The notes under the pieces were generated by a model that was given only the letters and a program-made list of their open reading frames with translations, was not told the DNA's origin and searched no databases. DNA of 64,000 bases, from assembly GCF_031846265.1 (NCBI RefSeq), contig NZ_JAVRIA010000003.1:1-64000 (forward strand). The letters run 5' to 3'. Shown here piece by piece: positions 1 through 7,263 of this stretch. A program made the position numbers and the translations under genes. Positions within the stretch are counted from its first letter, which is position 1. Each line of letters begins with the position of its first letter. The DNA is from Microcosmobacter mediterraneus. GTDB lineage: Bacteria > Bacteroidota > Bacteroidia > Flavobacteriales > Flavobacteriaceae.

Positions 1-43
1 ATTAGAGATTAGAGATTAGAGATTAGAGATTAGAGATTAGAGA
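1..43. repeat. Heptanucleotide microsatellite (ATTAGAG)x6
   Basis: Six perfect copies of the 7-base unit ATTAGAG fill positions 1-42 and the tract probably continues to the left of the window. A 7-base unit is not a multiple of three, so copy-number slippage would shift the frame of any gene across it. Here it is in non-coding DNA upstream of trpD, so an effect on spacing or on the preceding gene is more likely. Confidence 0.9.
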
Positions 44-286
44 AAATTAAAAAATAATGAAATATGCAAGCCCTAATCAATTCGCAGAATTGAAAAACCA
101 AGGCGCAGAATAGATGAAGAAAAGCTCCGAGATTCAGAAGAACGGAGTTCGACGCGGAGTTTTCAAATCGGTTTCAGTTTGCAAAACTGAAAATTCCTTG
201 GCTTGGTGTCCTTTTTTGATTCGTTTTTTGGACAAGCAAAAAATGAATAACAGAAAAACTAAATAAGATTCCTGCCTACGCAGGAA
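44..286. other. Spacer upstream of trpD with hairpins; no convincing gene
   Basis: This spacer contains a perfect 9-bp stem with a 3-base loop (172-192, TTTCAGTTT/AAACTGAAA), repeated CGGAG motifs (143-147, 155-159) pairing with CTCCG (125-129), and TGTCC/GGACA arms around a T-rich stretch near 208-235. A 50-codon frame (114-266) is open but has no family resemblance I can see. It looks more like a dispersed non-coding repeat than a gene. No trp leader peptide with consecutive Trp codons is visible. Confidence 0.5.
269..286. repeat. Short palindrome TTCCTGC-ctac-GCAGGAA before trpD
   Basis: This is a perfect 7-bp inverted repeat with a 4-base loop. It resembles one half of the palindromic elements found in the trp operon gaps. 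It ends directly at the ATG at 287. Its AGGA (282-285) also lies 7 bases before the second ATG at 293, so the right arm may serve as the ribosome binding site of trpD. Confidence 0.7.
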
Positions 287-292
287 ATGAAT

Positions 293-1285
293 ATGAAAGA
301 GTTACTAAATAGACTAATTAACCACCAAAGCATCTCAAGTGAAGAAGCCAGAAATGTTTTGGTGAATATTTCTGAAGGTAAATACAACCAAAGTCAGATT
401 TCATCATTCTTAACGGTTTATATGATGCGAAGTATTACTCTTGAAGAACTTCAAGGATTCCGCGATGCGCTTCTTGACCTTTGTATTGCCATAGACTTAT
501 CTGATTTCAATACAATTGATCTCTGTGGAACTGGAGGTGATGGCAAAAACACTTTTAATATATCAACATTAGCTTCATTTGTTACAGCTGGAGCTGGTGT
601 GAAAGTAGCTAAACATGGTAATTATGGCGTTTCATCAGCATCTGGATCATCAAACGTTATGGAAGCATTAGGTGTCAAATTCACCAATAATGATAATACC
701 TTAAAAACATGTATTGACAAGGCAGGAATATGTGTACTTCACGCACCACTATTTCATCCAGCAATGAAAAATGTTGCGCCAATTCGTAGAGAACTAGGTG
801 TAAAAACATTCTTTAATATGTTGGGACCTATGGTAAACCCTTCATTTCCTAAAAACCAGATGGTAGGTGTTTTTAATTTAGAATTACAACGATTGTACGG
901 TTATCTATATCAAAACACTGATAAAAACTACAGTATTGTTCATGCCTTAGATGGATATGATGAAATCTCATTAACAGGAAACACTAAAATTATTACTAAC
1001 CAAAGTGAATTAATGTTTGAACCATCAGATTTACATTTAAAAACACTCAAACAATCAGAAATTTTTGGAGGTGACTCTGTAGCTCAAGCAGCGAAAATAT
1101 TTAAAGGTATTATAGAAGGTAATGGTACAGAAGCACAGAATAATGTGGTTTGCGCAAATGCTGGCTTAGCCATTGCTACGGTTAATACTATTTCACATCA
1201 AGAAGGATTTGAAATGGCACTTGAGAGCTTAGCAAGTGGCAAGGCGAGATCATGTTTAAACAGATTAATAGAGCTCACAAATTAA
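293..1285 (+). CDS. trpD: Anthranilate phosphoribosyltransferase TrpD
   Basis: Transfers phosphoribose from PRPP to anthranilate, the second committed step of tryptophan synthesis in the cytoplasm. Visible motifs are the PRPP-binding GTGGDG with NTFNIST just after it, KHGN, the SGSSNVMEALG segment, and the anthranilate-side APIRRELG followed by FFNMLGPMVNP. At about 330 residues it has the usual length. An ATG at 287 is also in frame, but it abuts the AGGA at 282-285, while the ATG at 293 has normal spacing from it, so 293 is preferred. The stop overlaps the trpC start by one base (TAATG at 1283-1287). trpE and trpG are not in the window and may lie to the left. Confidence 0.95.
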   Translation: MKELLNRLINHQSISSEEARNVLVNISEGKYNQSQISSFLTVYMMRSITLEELQGFRDALLDLCIAIDLSDFNTIDLCGTGGDGKNTFNISTLASFVTAGAGVKVAKHGNYGVSSASGSSNVMEALGVKFTNNDNTLKTCIDKAGICVLHAPLFHPAMKNVAPIRRELGVKTFFNMLGPMVNPSFPKNQMVGVFNLELQRLYGYLYQNTDKNYSIVHALDGYDEISLTGNTKIITNQSELMFEPSDLHLKTLKQSEIFGGDSVAQAAKIFKGIIEGNGTEAQNNVVCANAGLAIATVNTISHQEGFEMALESLASGKARSCLNRLIELTN

Positions 1286-2064
1286 TGGATATACTAAGCA
1301 AAATAGTCATCGATAAAAAAGCTGAAGTTGCATTGAGAAAGCAACTCATACCTGTTACACAATTGGAGCAATCTGTTTTATTTAATCGAGTTGCCAATTC
1401 ACTTGCAGATAAACTCCGAAAAAGTAGTTCTGGAATTATTGCTGAACACAAACGCAGATCGCCTTCAAAAGCAACTATAAATAATAATTTAAACGTTCAA
1501 GATGTTGCCAAAGGTTATGAATCTGCTGGAGTTTGTGGCATGTCTGTGCTAACAGATAGTAAATATTTTGGAGGATCATTAGATGACTTAATACTGGCAA
1601 GAGCTGCATGTGATTTACCACTTCTTAGAAAAGAATTCTTCATTGATGAATATCAGATTATTGAAGCAAAATCCTACGGAGCAGATGTCATTTTACTCAT
1701 TGCCGCAATACTTTCGCGTGAAGAAATTAAACGATTTTCAGAGCTAGCAAAAAGCTTGCAGTTAGATGTTTTATTAGAAGTACACAACGAAGAAGAATTG
1801 AAGAAATCAAAAATGCCTTCAATAGACATGTTAGGAGTGAATAATAGAAATCTAAAAACCTTTGAAGTGAGTCTTGAAACTAGCAAAAGGTTGAGCAGTT
1901 TGATTCCTGATGATTTCGTGAAAGTCTCTGAAAGTGGAATCAGTTCAGTAAACGCAATAAAAACCTTGCAACCTTTTGGCTATAAAGGTTTTTTAATTGG
2001 TGAGAATTTTATGAAAACAGACAATCCTGGAGAAAGTGCAAAGGAATTTATAAATAAATTATAA
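1285..2064 (+). CDS. trpC: Indole-3-glycerol-phosphate synthase TrpC
   Basis: Closes the ring of CdRP to indole-3-glycerol phosphate, with loss of CO2 and water. The TIM-barrel landmarks are present: AEHKRRSPSKA (phosphate and catalytic Lys region), LTDSKYFGGSLDDL, LLRKEFFIDEYQI, LGVNNRNLKTF, SESGI and the phosphate-binding LIGENFM. The ATG at 1285 shares a base with the trpD stop and gives 259 residues. An upstream ATG at 1252 lies inside trpD and would add an unrelated tail. The protein is monofunctional, with TrpF encoded separately downstream after a palindromic repeat. Confidence 0.95.
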   Translation: MDILSKIVIDKKAEVALRKQLIPVTQLEQSVLFNRVANSLADKLRKSSSGIIAEHKRRSPSKATINNNLNVQDVAKGYESAGVCGMSVLTDSKYFGGSLDDLILARAACDLPLLRKEFFIDEYQIIEAKSYGADVILLIAAILSREEIKRFSELAKSLQLDVLLEVHNEEELKKSKMPSIDMLGVNNRNLKTFEVSLETSKRLSSLIPDDFVKVSESGISSVNAIKTLQPFGYKGFLIGENFMKTDNPGESAKEFINKL

Positions 2065-2065
2065 T

Positions 2066-2134
2066 ATCATGTCGAGCGTAGTCGAGACATCTCATCAAAA
2101 AATTTCTCAATCGCTTTTCTCATGTTGAAATGAC
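2066..2134. repeat. Palindromic interspersed element between trpC and trpF
   Basis: The left part is an imperfect palindrome (2069-2090) with core GTCGAGCGTAGTCGAGAC. The element continues through CTCATC and ends with TGTTGAAATGACA just before trpF. The same 18-base core, with one change, recurs on the opposite strand inside the gene at 7264 (7421-7438). It fills essentially the whole intergenic gap and would form hairpins in the trp mRNA. Confidence 0.75.
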
Positions 2135-2140
2135 AAAAAA

Positions 2141-2761
2141 ATGAAACTAAAAGTCTGCGGAATGAAACATAACATCGCTGAAGTTGCCGAACTAAAGCCA
2201 GATTATCTTGGGTTTATATTTCATGAACCATCGTCAAGACATTTTGATGAAGCTATTCCGTCCTTACCAGGAAACATTCAAAAGGTTGGTGTTTTTGTAG
2301 ATGAATCAATTGAATATGTTGTTGGTCAAATTGAAAACTATAGTTTAAACGCAGTTCAATTGCATGGTCATGAAACACCAGAATATTGTCGATTAGTAAA
2401 AACCACTGGAATAACAGTCATAAAAGTTTTTTCAATTAAAAACGAGTTTGATTTTTCAATCCTAACAAATTATGAAGAAGTATGCGACTACTTCTTATTT
2501 GATACCAACGGAAAACTTCCTGGAGGAAATGGCTATACTTTTGATTGGAAAATTTTACAGAATTATCCTTCCACTAAACCATTCTTTTTAAGTGGTGGCA
2601 TTGGGCTTGAAGAACTAGAACAACTTAAAAAATTTAAGGAAACTACAGCTGCAACGTATTGCTATGCTATTGATGTTAACAGTAGGTTTGAAATTGAACC
2701 TGGATTGAAAAATATTGAAGATTTAAAAAAAATTAAAACAAGTTTGTCATTCCGCACTTGA
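2141..2761 (+). CDS. trpF: Phosphoribosylanthranilate isomerase TrpF
   Basis: Amadori rearrangement of PRA to CdRP, the third step of the pathway. The catalytic Cys is in KVCGMK at the N-terminus. The general-acid Asp is in the DTNGKLPGG region or the C-terminal AIDVNSRFE, which ends a TIM barrel with phosphate-binding FLSGGIG and PGLKN. It has 206 residues. The last six codons and the stop are encoded inside a palindromic repeat (2746-2822), so the C-terminal SLSFRT is probably not ancestral. It lies in the trp operon, 76 bases after trpC. Confidence 0.93.
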   Translation: MKLKVCGMKHNIAEVAELKPDYLGFIFHEPSSRHFDEAIPSLPGNIQKVGVFVDESIEYVVGQIENYSLNAVQLHGHETPEYCRLVKTTGITVIKVFSIKNEFDFSILTNYEEVCDYFLFDTNGKLPGGNGYTFDWKILQNYPSTKPFFLSGGIGLEELEQLKKFKETTAATYCYAIDVNSRFEIEPGLKNIEDLKKIKTSLSFRT

Positions 2762-2822
2762 TGCGGAATCCACTATGAACAGAAGAAAATAAAATGAGAT
2801 CCTGAACCAAGTTCAGGATGAC
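2746..2822. repeat. Palindromic interspersed element between trpF and trpB
   Basis: Two perfect 8-bp hairpins, ATTCCGCA/TGCGGAAT (2749-2769) and ATCCTGAA/TTCAGGAT (2799-2819), lie inside outer arms GTCAT (2746-2750) and ATGAC (2818-2822). The trpF stop codon TGA (2759-2761) is in the loop region of the first hairpin. The bipartite layout is that of a mobile palindromic repeat rather than a terminator, as no T-tract follows. Confidence 0.8.
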
Positions 2823-2830
2823 AAAAAAAC

Positions 2831-4018
2831 ATGAAAAAAACATACAACATTAACGAAAAAGGCTATTACGGCGAATTTGGAGGTGCGTTTATCCCAGAAA
2901 TGCTGTATCCAAATGTAGAAGAGTTACGTCAAAATTATTTAAAAGTGATGTCTGAAGCATCCTTTCAGGATGAATTTAATCAGCTATTAAAAGATTATGT
3001 TGGTCGTCCTTCACCTCTATACTTTGCCAAACGTCTTTCAGAAAAATACAATACTAAGGTCTATTTAAAGCGTGAAGATCTTAATCATACAGGAGCACAT
3101 AAAGTGAACAATACAATTGGCCAAATACTTATGGCGAAGCGTCTTGGTAAGACTAGAATTATTGCTGAAACTGGAGCTGGTCAACATGGTGTTGCAACTG
3201 CTACAGTATGTGCCTTAATGGGATTAGAGTGTATCGTATATATGGGAGAGATTGACATTGCAAGGCAAGCACCAAATGTTGCTCGAATGAAAATGTTGGG
3301 AGCAGAAGTTCGTCCTGCATTGTCTGGAAGTAGAACACTAAAAGATGCTACCAATGAAGCCATTCGTGACTGGATCAATAATCCTGTAAACACACACTAT
3401 ATTATTGGTTCTGCTATTGGTCCTCATCCTTATCCAGATATGGTGACGCGATTTCAATCAGTTATTTCAGAAGAAATTAAATGGCAATTAAAAGAAAAAG
3501 AAGGTCGAGAACATCCAGACTATGTGGTTGCATGTATAGGTGGTGGTAGTAATGCTGCAGGAACCTATTATCATTTTTTAGATAATGAAGCTGTTGGTAT
3601 TATTGCTGTTGAAGCAGCTGGAAAAGGAATCAATTCAGGAGAAAGCGCAGCAACTTCAGTTCTTGGTAAAGAAGGAATTATACATGGCTGCAAAACACTT
3701 TTAATGCAAACCAGCGATGGGCAGATTACCGAACCGTATTCCATTTCTGCTGGGTTAGATTATCCAGGTGTTGGACCATTACATTCACATTTATATACAT
3801 CAGGTCGTGGTGAATTCTATTCAGCTACAGATGATGAAGCTATGGTTGCAGGATTAGAGTTAACACAACTTGAAGGGATCATTCCTGCCATTGAAACGAG
3901 TCATGCTTTAGCTATTTTTGAACATAAAACCTTTAAGCCAGAAGATGTGGTTGTAATTAGTCTATCTGGTCGTGGTGATAAGGATTTAGATAATTATATT
4001 AAGTACTTTAAATTATAA
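2831..4018 (+). CDS. trpB: Tryptophan synthase beta subunit TrpB
   Basis: PLP enzyme joining indole and serine to give tryptophan, acting in an alpha2-beta2 complex with TrpA. Visible features are the N-terminal YYGEFGGAFIPE, the PLP lysine in HTGAHKVNN, ETGAGQHGVA, the phosphate-binding GGGSNA, and the C-terminal SGRGDKD. At 395 residues it matches the usual TrpB1 type. It lies in the trp operon after a palindromic element, with trpA downstream. Confidence 0.97.
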   Translation: MKKTYNINEKGYYGEFGGAFIPEMLYPNVEELRQNYLKVMSEASFQDEFNQLLKDYVGRPSPLYFAKRLSEKYNTKVYLKREDLNHTGAHKVNNTIGQILMAKRLGKTRIIAETGAGQHGVATATVCALMGLECIVYMGEIDIARQAPNVARMKMLGAEVRPALSGSRTLKDATNEAIRDWINNPVNTHYIIGSAIGPHPYPDMVTRFQSVISEEIKWQLKEKEGREHPDYVVACIGGGSNAAGTYYHFLDNEAVGIIAVEAAGKGINSGESAATSVLGKEGIIHGCKTLLMQTSDGQITEPYSISAGLDYPGVGPLHSHLYTSGRGEFYSATDDEAMVAGLELTQLEGIIPAIETSHALAIFEHKTFKPEDVVVISLSGRGDKDLDNYIKYFKL

Positions 4019-4088
4019 TGTCATTCTGAGCGAAGCGTAGGAATCTCATAAAAGAGATTGTCACGTCGTTTCACTCCTCACAATGACA
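4019..4088. repeat. Palindromic interspersed element between trpB and trpA
   Basis: The outer inverted arms are TGTCATT (4019-4025) and AATGACA (4082-4088), with inner GAGCGAAGCGTAG and GAATCTC/GAGATT segments. It starts on the base after the trpB stop. Its right arm contains the first in-frame ATG of trpA (4083), so that ATG probably arose with the repeat. Confidence 0.8.
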
Positions 4089-4097
4089 ACTAAGAAT

Positions 4098-4868
4098 ATG
4101 AACAGAATAAATAAAAAACTTCAAGAAAACAAAAAGCTACTGTCAATATACTTTACAGCAGGTTACCCAAACCTAAATGATACTGTTTCAATCATACAAG
4201 ACCTTGAAAAAAGTGGTGTAGACATGATTGAAATAGGCTTACCCTTTAGTGATCCTTTAGCAGATGGGCCAACCATACAAGCAAGTTCTACTAAAGCACT
4301 AAAAAATGGCATGACTACTGAAGTTCTTTTTGACCAAATCAAGGATATCAGAAAAACAGTTTCTATTCCATTAATCATAATGGGTTATTTTAATCCAGTG
4401 TTACAATATGGTGTTGAAGCTTTTTGCAAAAAGTGCCAAGACATTGGTATTGATGGCTTAATATTACCTGACTTACCAGTCGATGTATATGCAGAAGAAT
4501 ACAAGGCAACTTTTGAGAAGTATAGTCTAATAAATGTGTTTTTAATAACACCTCAAACAAGCTATGAGCGAATTCACTATATAGACTCCGTCTCAAACGG
4601 CTTTATCTATATGGTAAGCTCAGCAAGTACCACAGGAGGACAAGCTGGTTTTGGCGATGCCCAAACAAGCTATTTTAAACGTATAGCTGAAATGAACCTT
4701 AACAACCCTCAAATTGTTGGTTTTGGCATTAGCAACAATGAGACTTTTAAACAGGCTACGACTCACGCTAAAGGCGCCATTATTGGTAGTGCATTTATTA
4801 AGCATTTAACCCATAATAATTTTGGCACTATTTCAGATTTCACAAGAATGATTCTTAACAATGAATAA
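4098..4868 (+). CDS. trpA: Tryptophan synthase alpha subunit TrpA
   Basis: Cleaves indole-3-glycerol phosphate to indole, which is channelled to TrpB. The active-site Glu is in DMIEIGLPFSDP and the Asp in DPLADGPTIQ. Further motifs are IMGYFNPVLQYG, GLILPDLPV, LITPQTS and SSASTTGG. The ATG at 4098 starts MNRINKKLQ, which looks like a normal TrpA beginning. The ATG at 4083 lies inside the palindromic arm and is rejected as the ancestral start, though it could be used. The last 8 bases overlap the next gene (ATGAATAA), implying translational coupling. Confidence 0.95.
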   Translation: MNRINKKLQENKKLLSIYFTAGYPNLNDTVSIIQDLEKSGVDMIEIGLPFSDPLADGPTIQASSTKALKNGMTTEVLFDQIKDIRKTVSIPLIIMGYFNPVLQYGVEAFCKKCQDIGIDGLILPDLPVDVYAEEYKATFEKYSLINVFLITPQTSYERIHYIDSVSNGFIYMVSSASTTGGQAGFGDAQTSYFKRIAEMNLNNPQIVGFGISNNETFKQATTHAKGAIIGSAFIKHLTHNNFGTISDFTRMILNNE

Positions 4869-5295
4869 CAGAAACATCCATGCAGATTTTTTAAATGTCC
4901 TTAAATACAAGGATCAAGAATTGATTGATCTCTATATTGGTTTAAGAGACTATATTTTGTCGCTTTATCCTGAAAGTATTGAGCTTTTATATCACACACA
5001 TGCTTTAACGTCAGTATATTCAACCTCAGAAAAATTAGGTGATGCGTTTTGTATGATTCCAATTTACACCAATCATCTAAATCTTGGTTTTAATAAAGGA
5101 ACGCTACTTAACGATGAGACAAAACTACTTCAAGGAACTGGTAAACTAATTCGGCATATTCCTATTCTGAAACCTGAAGATTATCGAAATAGTAATGTGC
5201 AGCAACTAATAACTTCTGCAATTGAATTATCACTTACTGATAGAAATCATGCACCAAAGAATACAGGAATCACAATTTCTAAAATTAAAACATAA
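4861..5295 (+). CDS. DUF1801 (YdhG-like) domain protein
   Basis: Small soluble protein of 144 residues with no signal peptide. The central HLNLGFNKGTLLND followed by GTGKLIRHIPI resembles the DUF1801 fold, which is related to frataxin/YdhG-type proteins. No biochemical activity is established that I can state. It starts inside the end of trpA with an 8-base overlap and is followed 2 bases later by a GIY-YIG-like gene, so it is probably a tail gene of the trp transcript. Nothing in it suggests a role in tryptophan synthesis. Confidence 0.65.
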   Translation: MNNRNIHADFLNVLKYKDQELIDLYIGLRDYILSLYPESIELLYHTHALTSVYSTSEKLGDAFCMIPIYTNHLNLGFNKGTLLNDETKLLQGTGKLIRHIPILKPEDYRNSNVQQLITSAIELSLTDRNHAPKNTGITISKIKT

Positions 5296-5297
5296 GA

Positions 5298-5639
5298 ATG
5301 CCATATCAAATTTACGTTGTAGAACTTTCAAAACGTGTCTTTACTGAAAACAGAAAATTTCGTGAAGCAAATCTACAATTTAATGGTGTATTAGAGTGCT
5401 TATATGTTGGTATGACGAGTAAAACGCCAAAGGAAAGATTTCTTCAACATAAAACCGCATATAGAAATAAAAAAGGGCATAAACTCTCCTCTAACATTGT
5501 AGAAAAATATGGCTCTTACTTACGACCAAGTCTCTATAATCATATTGGACCAATTAGAACTAGAGAAGAGGCTTTAAAAAAGGAAAAAGCTTTAGCTTTA
5601 GAATTACGACGACAACGTTATGCAGTTTGGTTTAATTAA
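5298..5639 (+). CDS. GIY-YIG-like small protein
   Basis: A protein of 113 residues. The start IYVVEL and the segment CLYVGMTSKTPKERFLQHK match the two strands and the helix of a GIY-YIG nuclease module, with YVG in place of YIG and the catalytic Arg expected in KERF. The C-terminal EEALKKEKALALELRRQRY is a basic helix typical of the single-domain subfamily. The classical GIY triad is only loosely kept, so nuclease activity is uncertain. It follows the DUF1801 gene closely and ends convergently with the VF530 gene, sharing TTAA. Confidence 0.6.
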   Translation: MPYQIYVVELSKRVFTENRKFREANLQFNGVLECLYVGMTSKTPKERFLQHKTAYRNKKGHKLSSNIVEKYGSYLRPSLYNHIGPIRTREEALKKEKALALELRRQRYAVWFN

Positions 5640-5863
5640 TGTTTCTGCTTCTTACTGAGCATATCTAAATACATCGCTTCAACTTTTGATCTTGCCCAAG
5701 GCGTACGTCTTAAAAATTTTAAACTCGACTTTACGGAAGGATCATTAGTAAAGCAACGAATAGAAATTTGATAACCCATATATTCCCAACCATAATGAGC
5801 CACAAGCACATTAATAATTTGCTCTAATTTTACACCATGTAAAGGATTGTTGATCTGAGACAT
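5636..5863 (-). CDS. VF530 family (DUF2132) small DNA-binding-like protein
   Basis: A 75-residue protein matching the VF530/DUF2132 family: NPLHGVKLEQI, VAHYGWEYMG, CFTNDPSVKSSLKFLRRTPWAR. A structural member of this family has been described as a helical, possibly DNA-binding protein. The cellular role is unknown. It starts on the base next to the stop of the upstream rhlE gene, so the two are almost certainly co-transcribed. The 3' end overlaps the convergent GIY-YIG gene by four bases. Confidence 0.85.
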   Translation of the reverse strand: MSQINNPLHGVKLEQIINVLVAHYGWEYMGYQISIRCFTNDPSVKSSLKFLRRTPWARSKVEAMYLDMLSKKQKH

Positions 5864-7153
5864 CTAATTAGATCTGCGAGAATTAGTATTTCGCCTGCGA
5901 TTTCTATTTCGGTTAGAATTTTTGTTCCCTCCAGAAGAACTTCTAGAAGCAGAATTTCTATTACGATTTTGATTTCGCTGTCTACCTTGACCTTGCTTAA
6001 TAGGTTCTGTTGAGGCATTAGGATCTGGTTCAAAGCCCTCAATAATCTCTACCTCAATCTTTTGATCAATCAATTTTTCAATCCCTTTTAAATAAGACGT
6101 TTCATCTGCACTTACTAAAGACAAAGCTTGTCCATTAGCTCCTGCTCTACCAGTTCGCCCTATTCTGTGTACATAATCTTCAGAAATATTAGGCAATTCA
6201 AAATTAACAACGTGAGGCAGTAAAGGAATATCGAGTCCTCGAGCAGCAATATCAGTTGCTACCAACACTCTAACTTTACCAGTTTTAAATCCTGCTAATG
6301 CCTTGGTTCTTGCACCTTGACTTTTATTACCATGAATTGCTGCAGCACTTATACCTGAAGCCACCATTTTCTTGGTGAGTCGGTTTGCACCATGTTTCGT
6401 TCTGGTAAACACCAACACTTGTTGCCATTGACCTTCGGAAATAAGTTTTATTATTAATCCTGTTTTCTTGCCCTTAGCAACACGATACACTTTTTGTGAA
6501 ATAGCATCAACAGTAGAGTTTTCAGGAGTTGCTTCAACTTGTACTGGATTATTTAAAATACTATTAGCTAGCTTCCTTATATCTTTAGAAAACGTGGCTG
6601 AAAACATGAGGTTTTGACGCTTGCTAGGCATCAATTTCATCACACGTTCTATATCTCTAAGAAAACCCATATCGAGCATTCTATCGGCTTCATCTAGTAT
6701 AAAAACCTCAACACGTTTTATAGACAATAAGTTCTGATTTTGAAGGTCTAACAAACGACCAGGAGTTGCTACTAAAATGTCTATACCTTGACGAATTTTC
6801 GCCACTTGCGGTTTTTGATTGACACCTCCAAAAATCACAGCGCTACGTATATTTAAAAATTCGCTATAATCCTTAACGCTCTCATGGACTTGTGCAGCTA
6901 ACTCTCGTGTTGGCGTTAAAATCAAAGCTCGTATTGGTCTAAATTTTGTCTTAGGATTCTCGGATAAATAATGTAATAAAGGCAAGGTAAAACCTGCAGT
7001 TTTACCTGTTCCTGTTTGAGCTGAAGCCAAAACATCTCTACCTTCTAAAACTGGCGGAATGGCTTTTTCTTGTATTGGACTCGGCGTTGTATATCCCTTT
7101 TTGCTAATTGCTTTAAGCAAAGCTGTAGATAAGCCTAGGTTTTGAAATGACAT
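5864..7153 (-). CDS. rhlE: DEAD-box RNA helicase, RhlE type
   Basis: ATP-dependent RNA helicase acting on structured RNA, probably in ribosome assembly or mRNA turnover, often important in the cold. Motifs in order: F/Q region MSFQNLGLS, Walker A AQTGTGKT, PTRELAAQV, TPGR, DEAD, SAT, ATDIAARGLD and HRIGRTGRAG. The C-terminal tail of about 50 residues is rich in Asn, Arg, Ser and Gln and low in complexity, as expected for an RNA-binding extension. It has 429 residues. The following VF530 gene abuts it. Confidence 0.95.
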   Translation of the reverse strand: MSFQNLGLSTALLKAISKKGYTTPSPIQEKAIPPVLEGRDVLASAQTGTGKTAGFTLPLLHYLSENPKTKFRPIRALILTPTRELAAQVHESVKDYSEFLNIRSAVIFGGVNQKPQVAKIRQGIDILVATPGRLLDLQNQNLLSIKRVEVFILDEADRMLDMGFLRDIERVMKLMPSKRQNLMFSATFSKDIRKLANSILNNPVQVEATPENSTVDAISQKVYRVAKGKKTGLIIKLISEGQWQQVLVFTRTKHGANRLTKKMVASGISAAAIHGNKSQGARTKALAGFKTGKVRVLVATDIAARGLDIPLLPHVVNFELPNISEDYVHRIGRTGRAGANGQALSLVSADETSYLKGIEKLIDQKIEVEIIEGFEPDPNASTEPIKQGQGRQRNQNRNRNSASRSSSGGNKNSNRNRNRRRNTNSRRSN

Positions 7154-7263
7154 ATAAATTGGTTGTAAATGACAATCTATACGTTTAGCGTCATTCTTTT
7201 ATTAATGGCCTAAGGTACTCTAATTTTCATGACTTAGGTAAAATGAATCCTTAATAGAAGTAT

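Noticed and set aside
1..43. Telomere-like repeat
   Set aside because: TTAGAG repeats resemble eukaryotic telomeres only by chance. The flanking genes are clearly bacterial chromosomal genes.
114..266. trp leader peptide / attenuator
   Set aside because: Only one Trp codon is present and no terminator-antiterminator pair lies between it and trpD.
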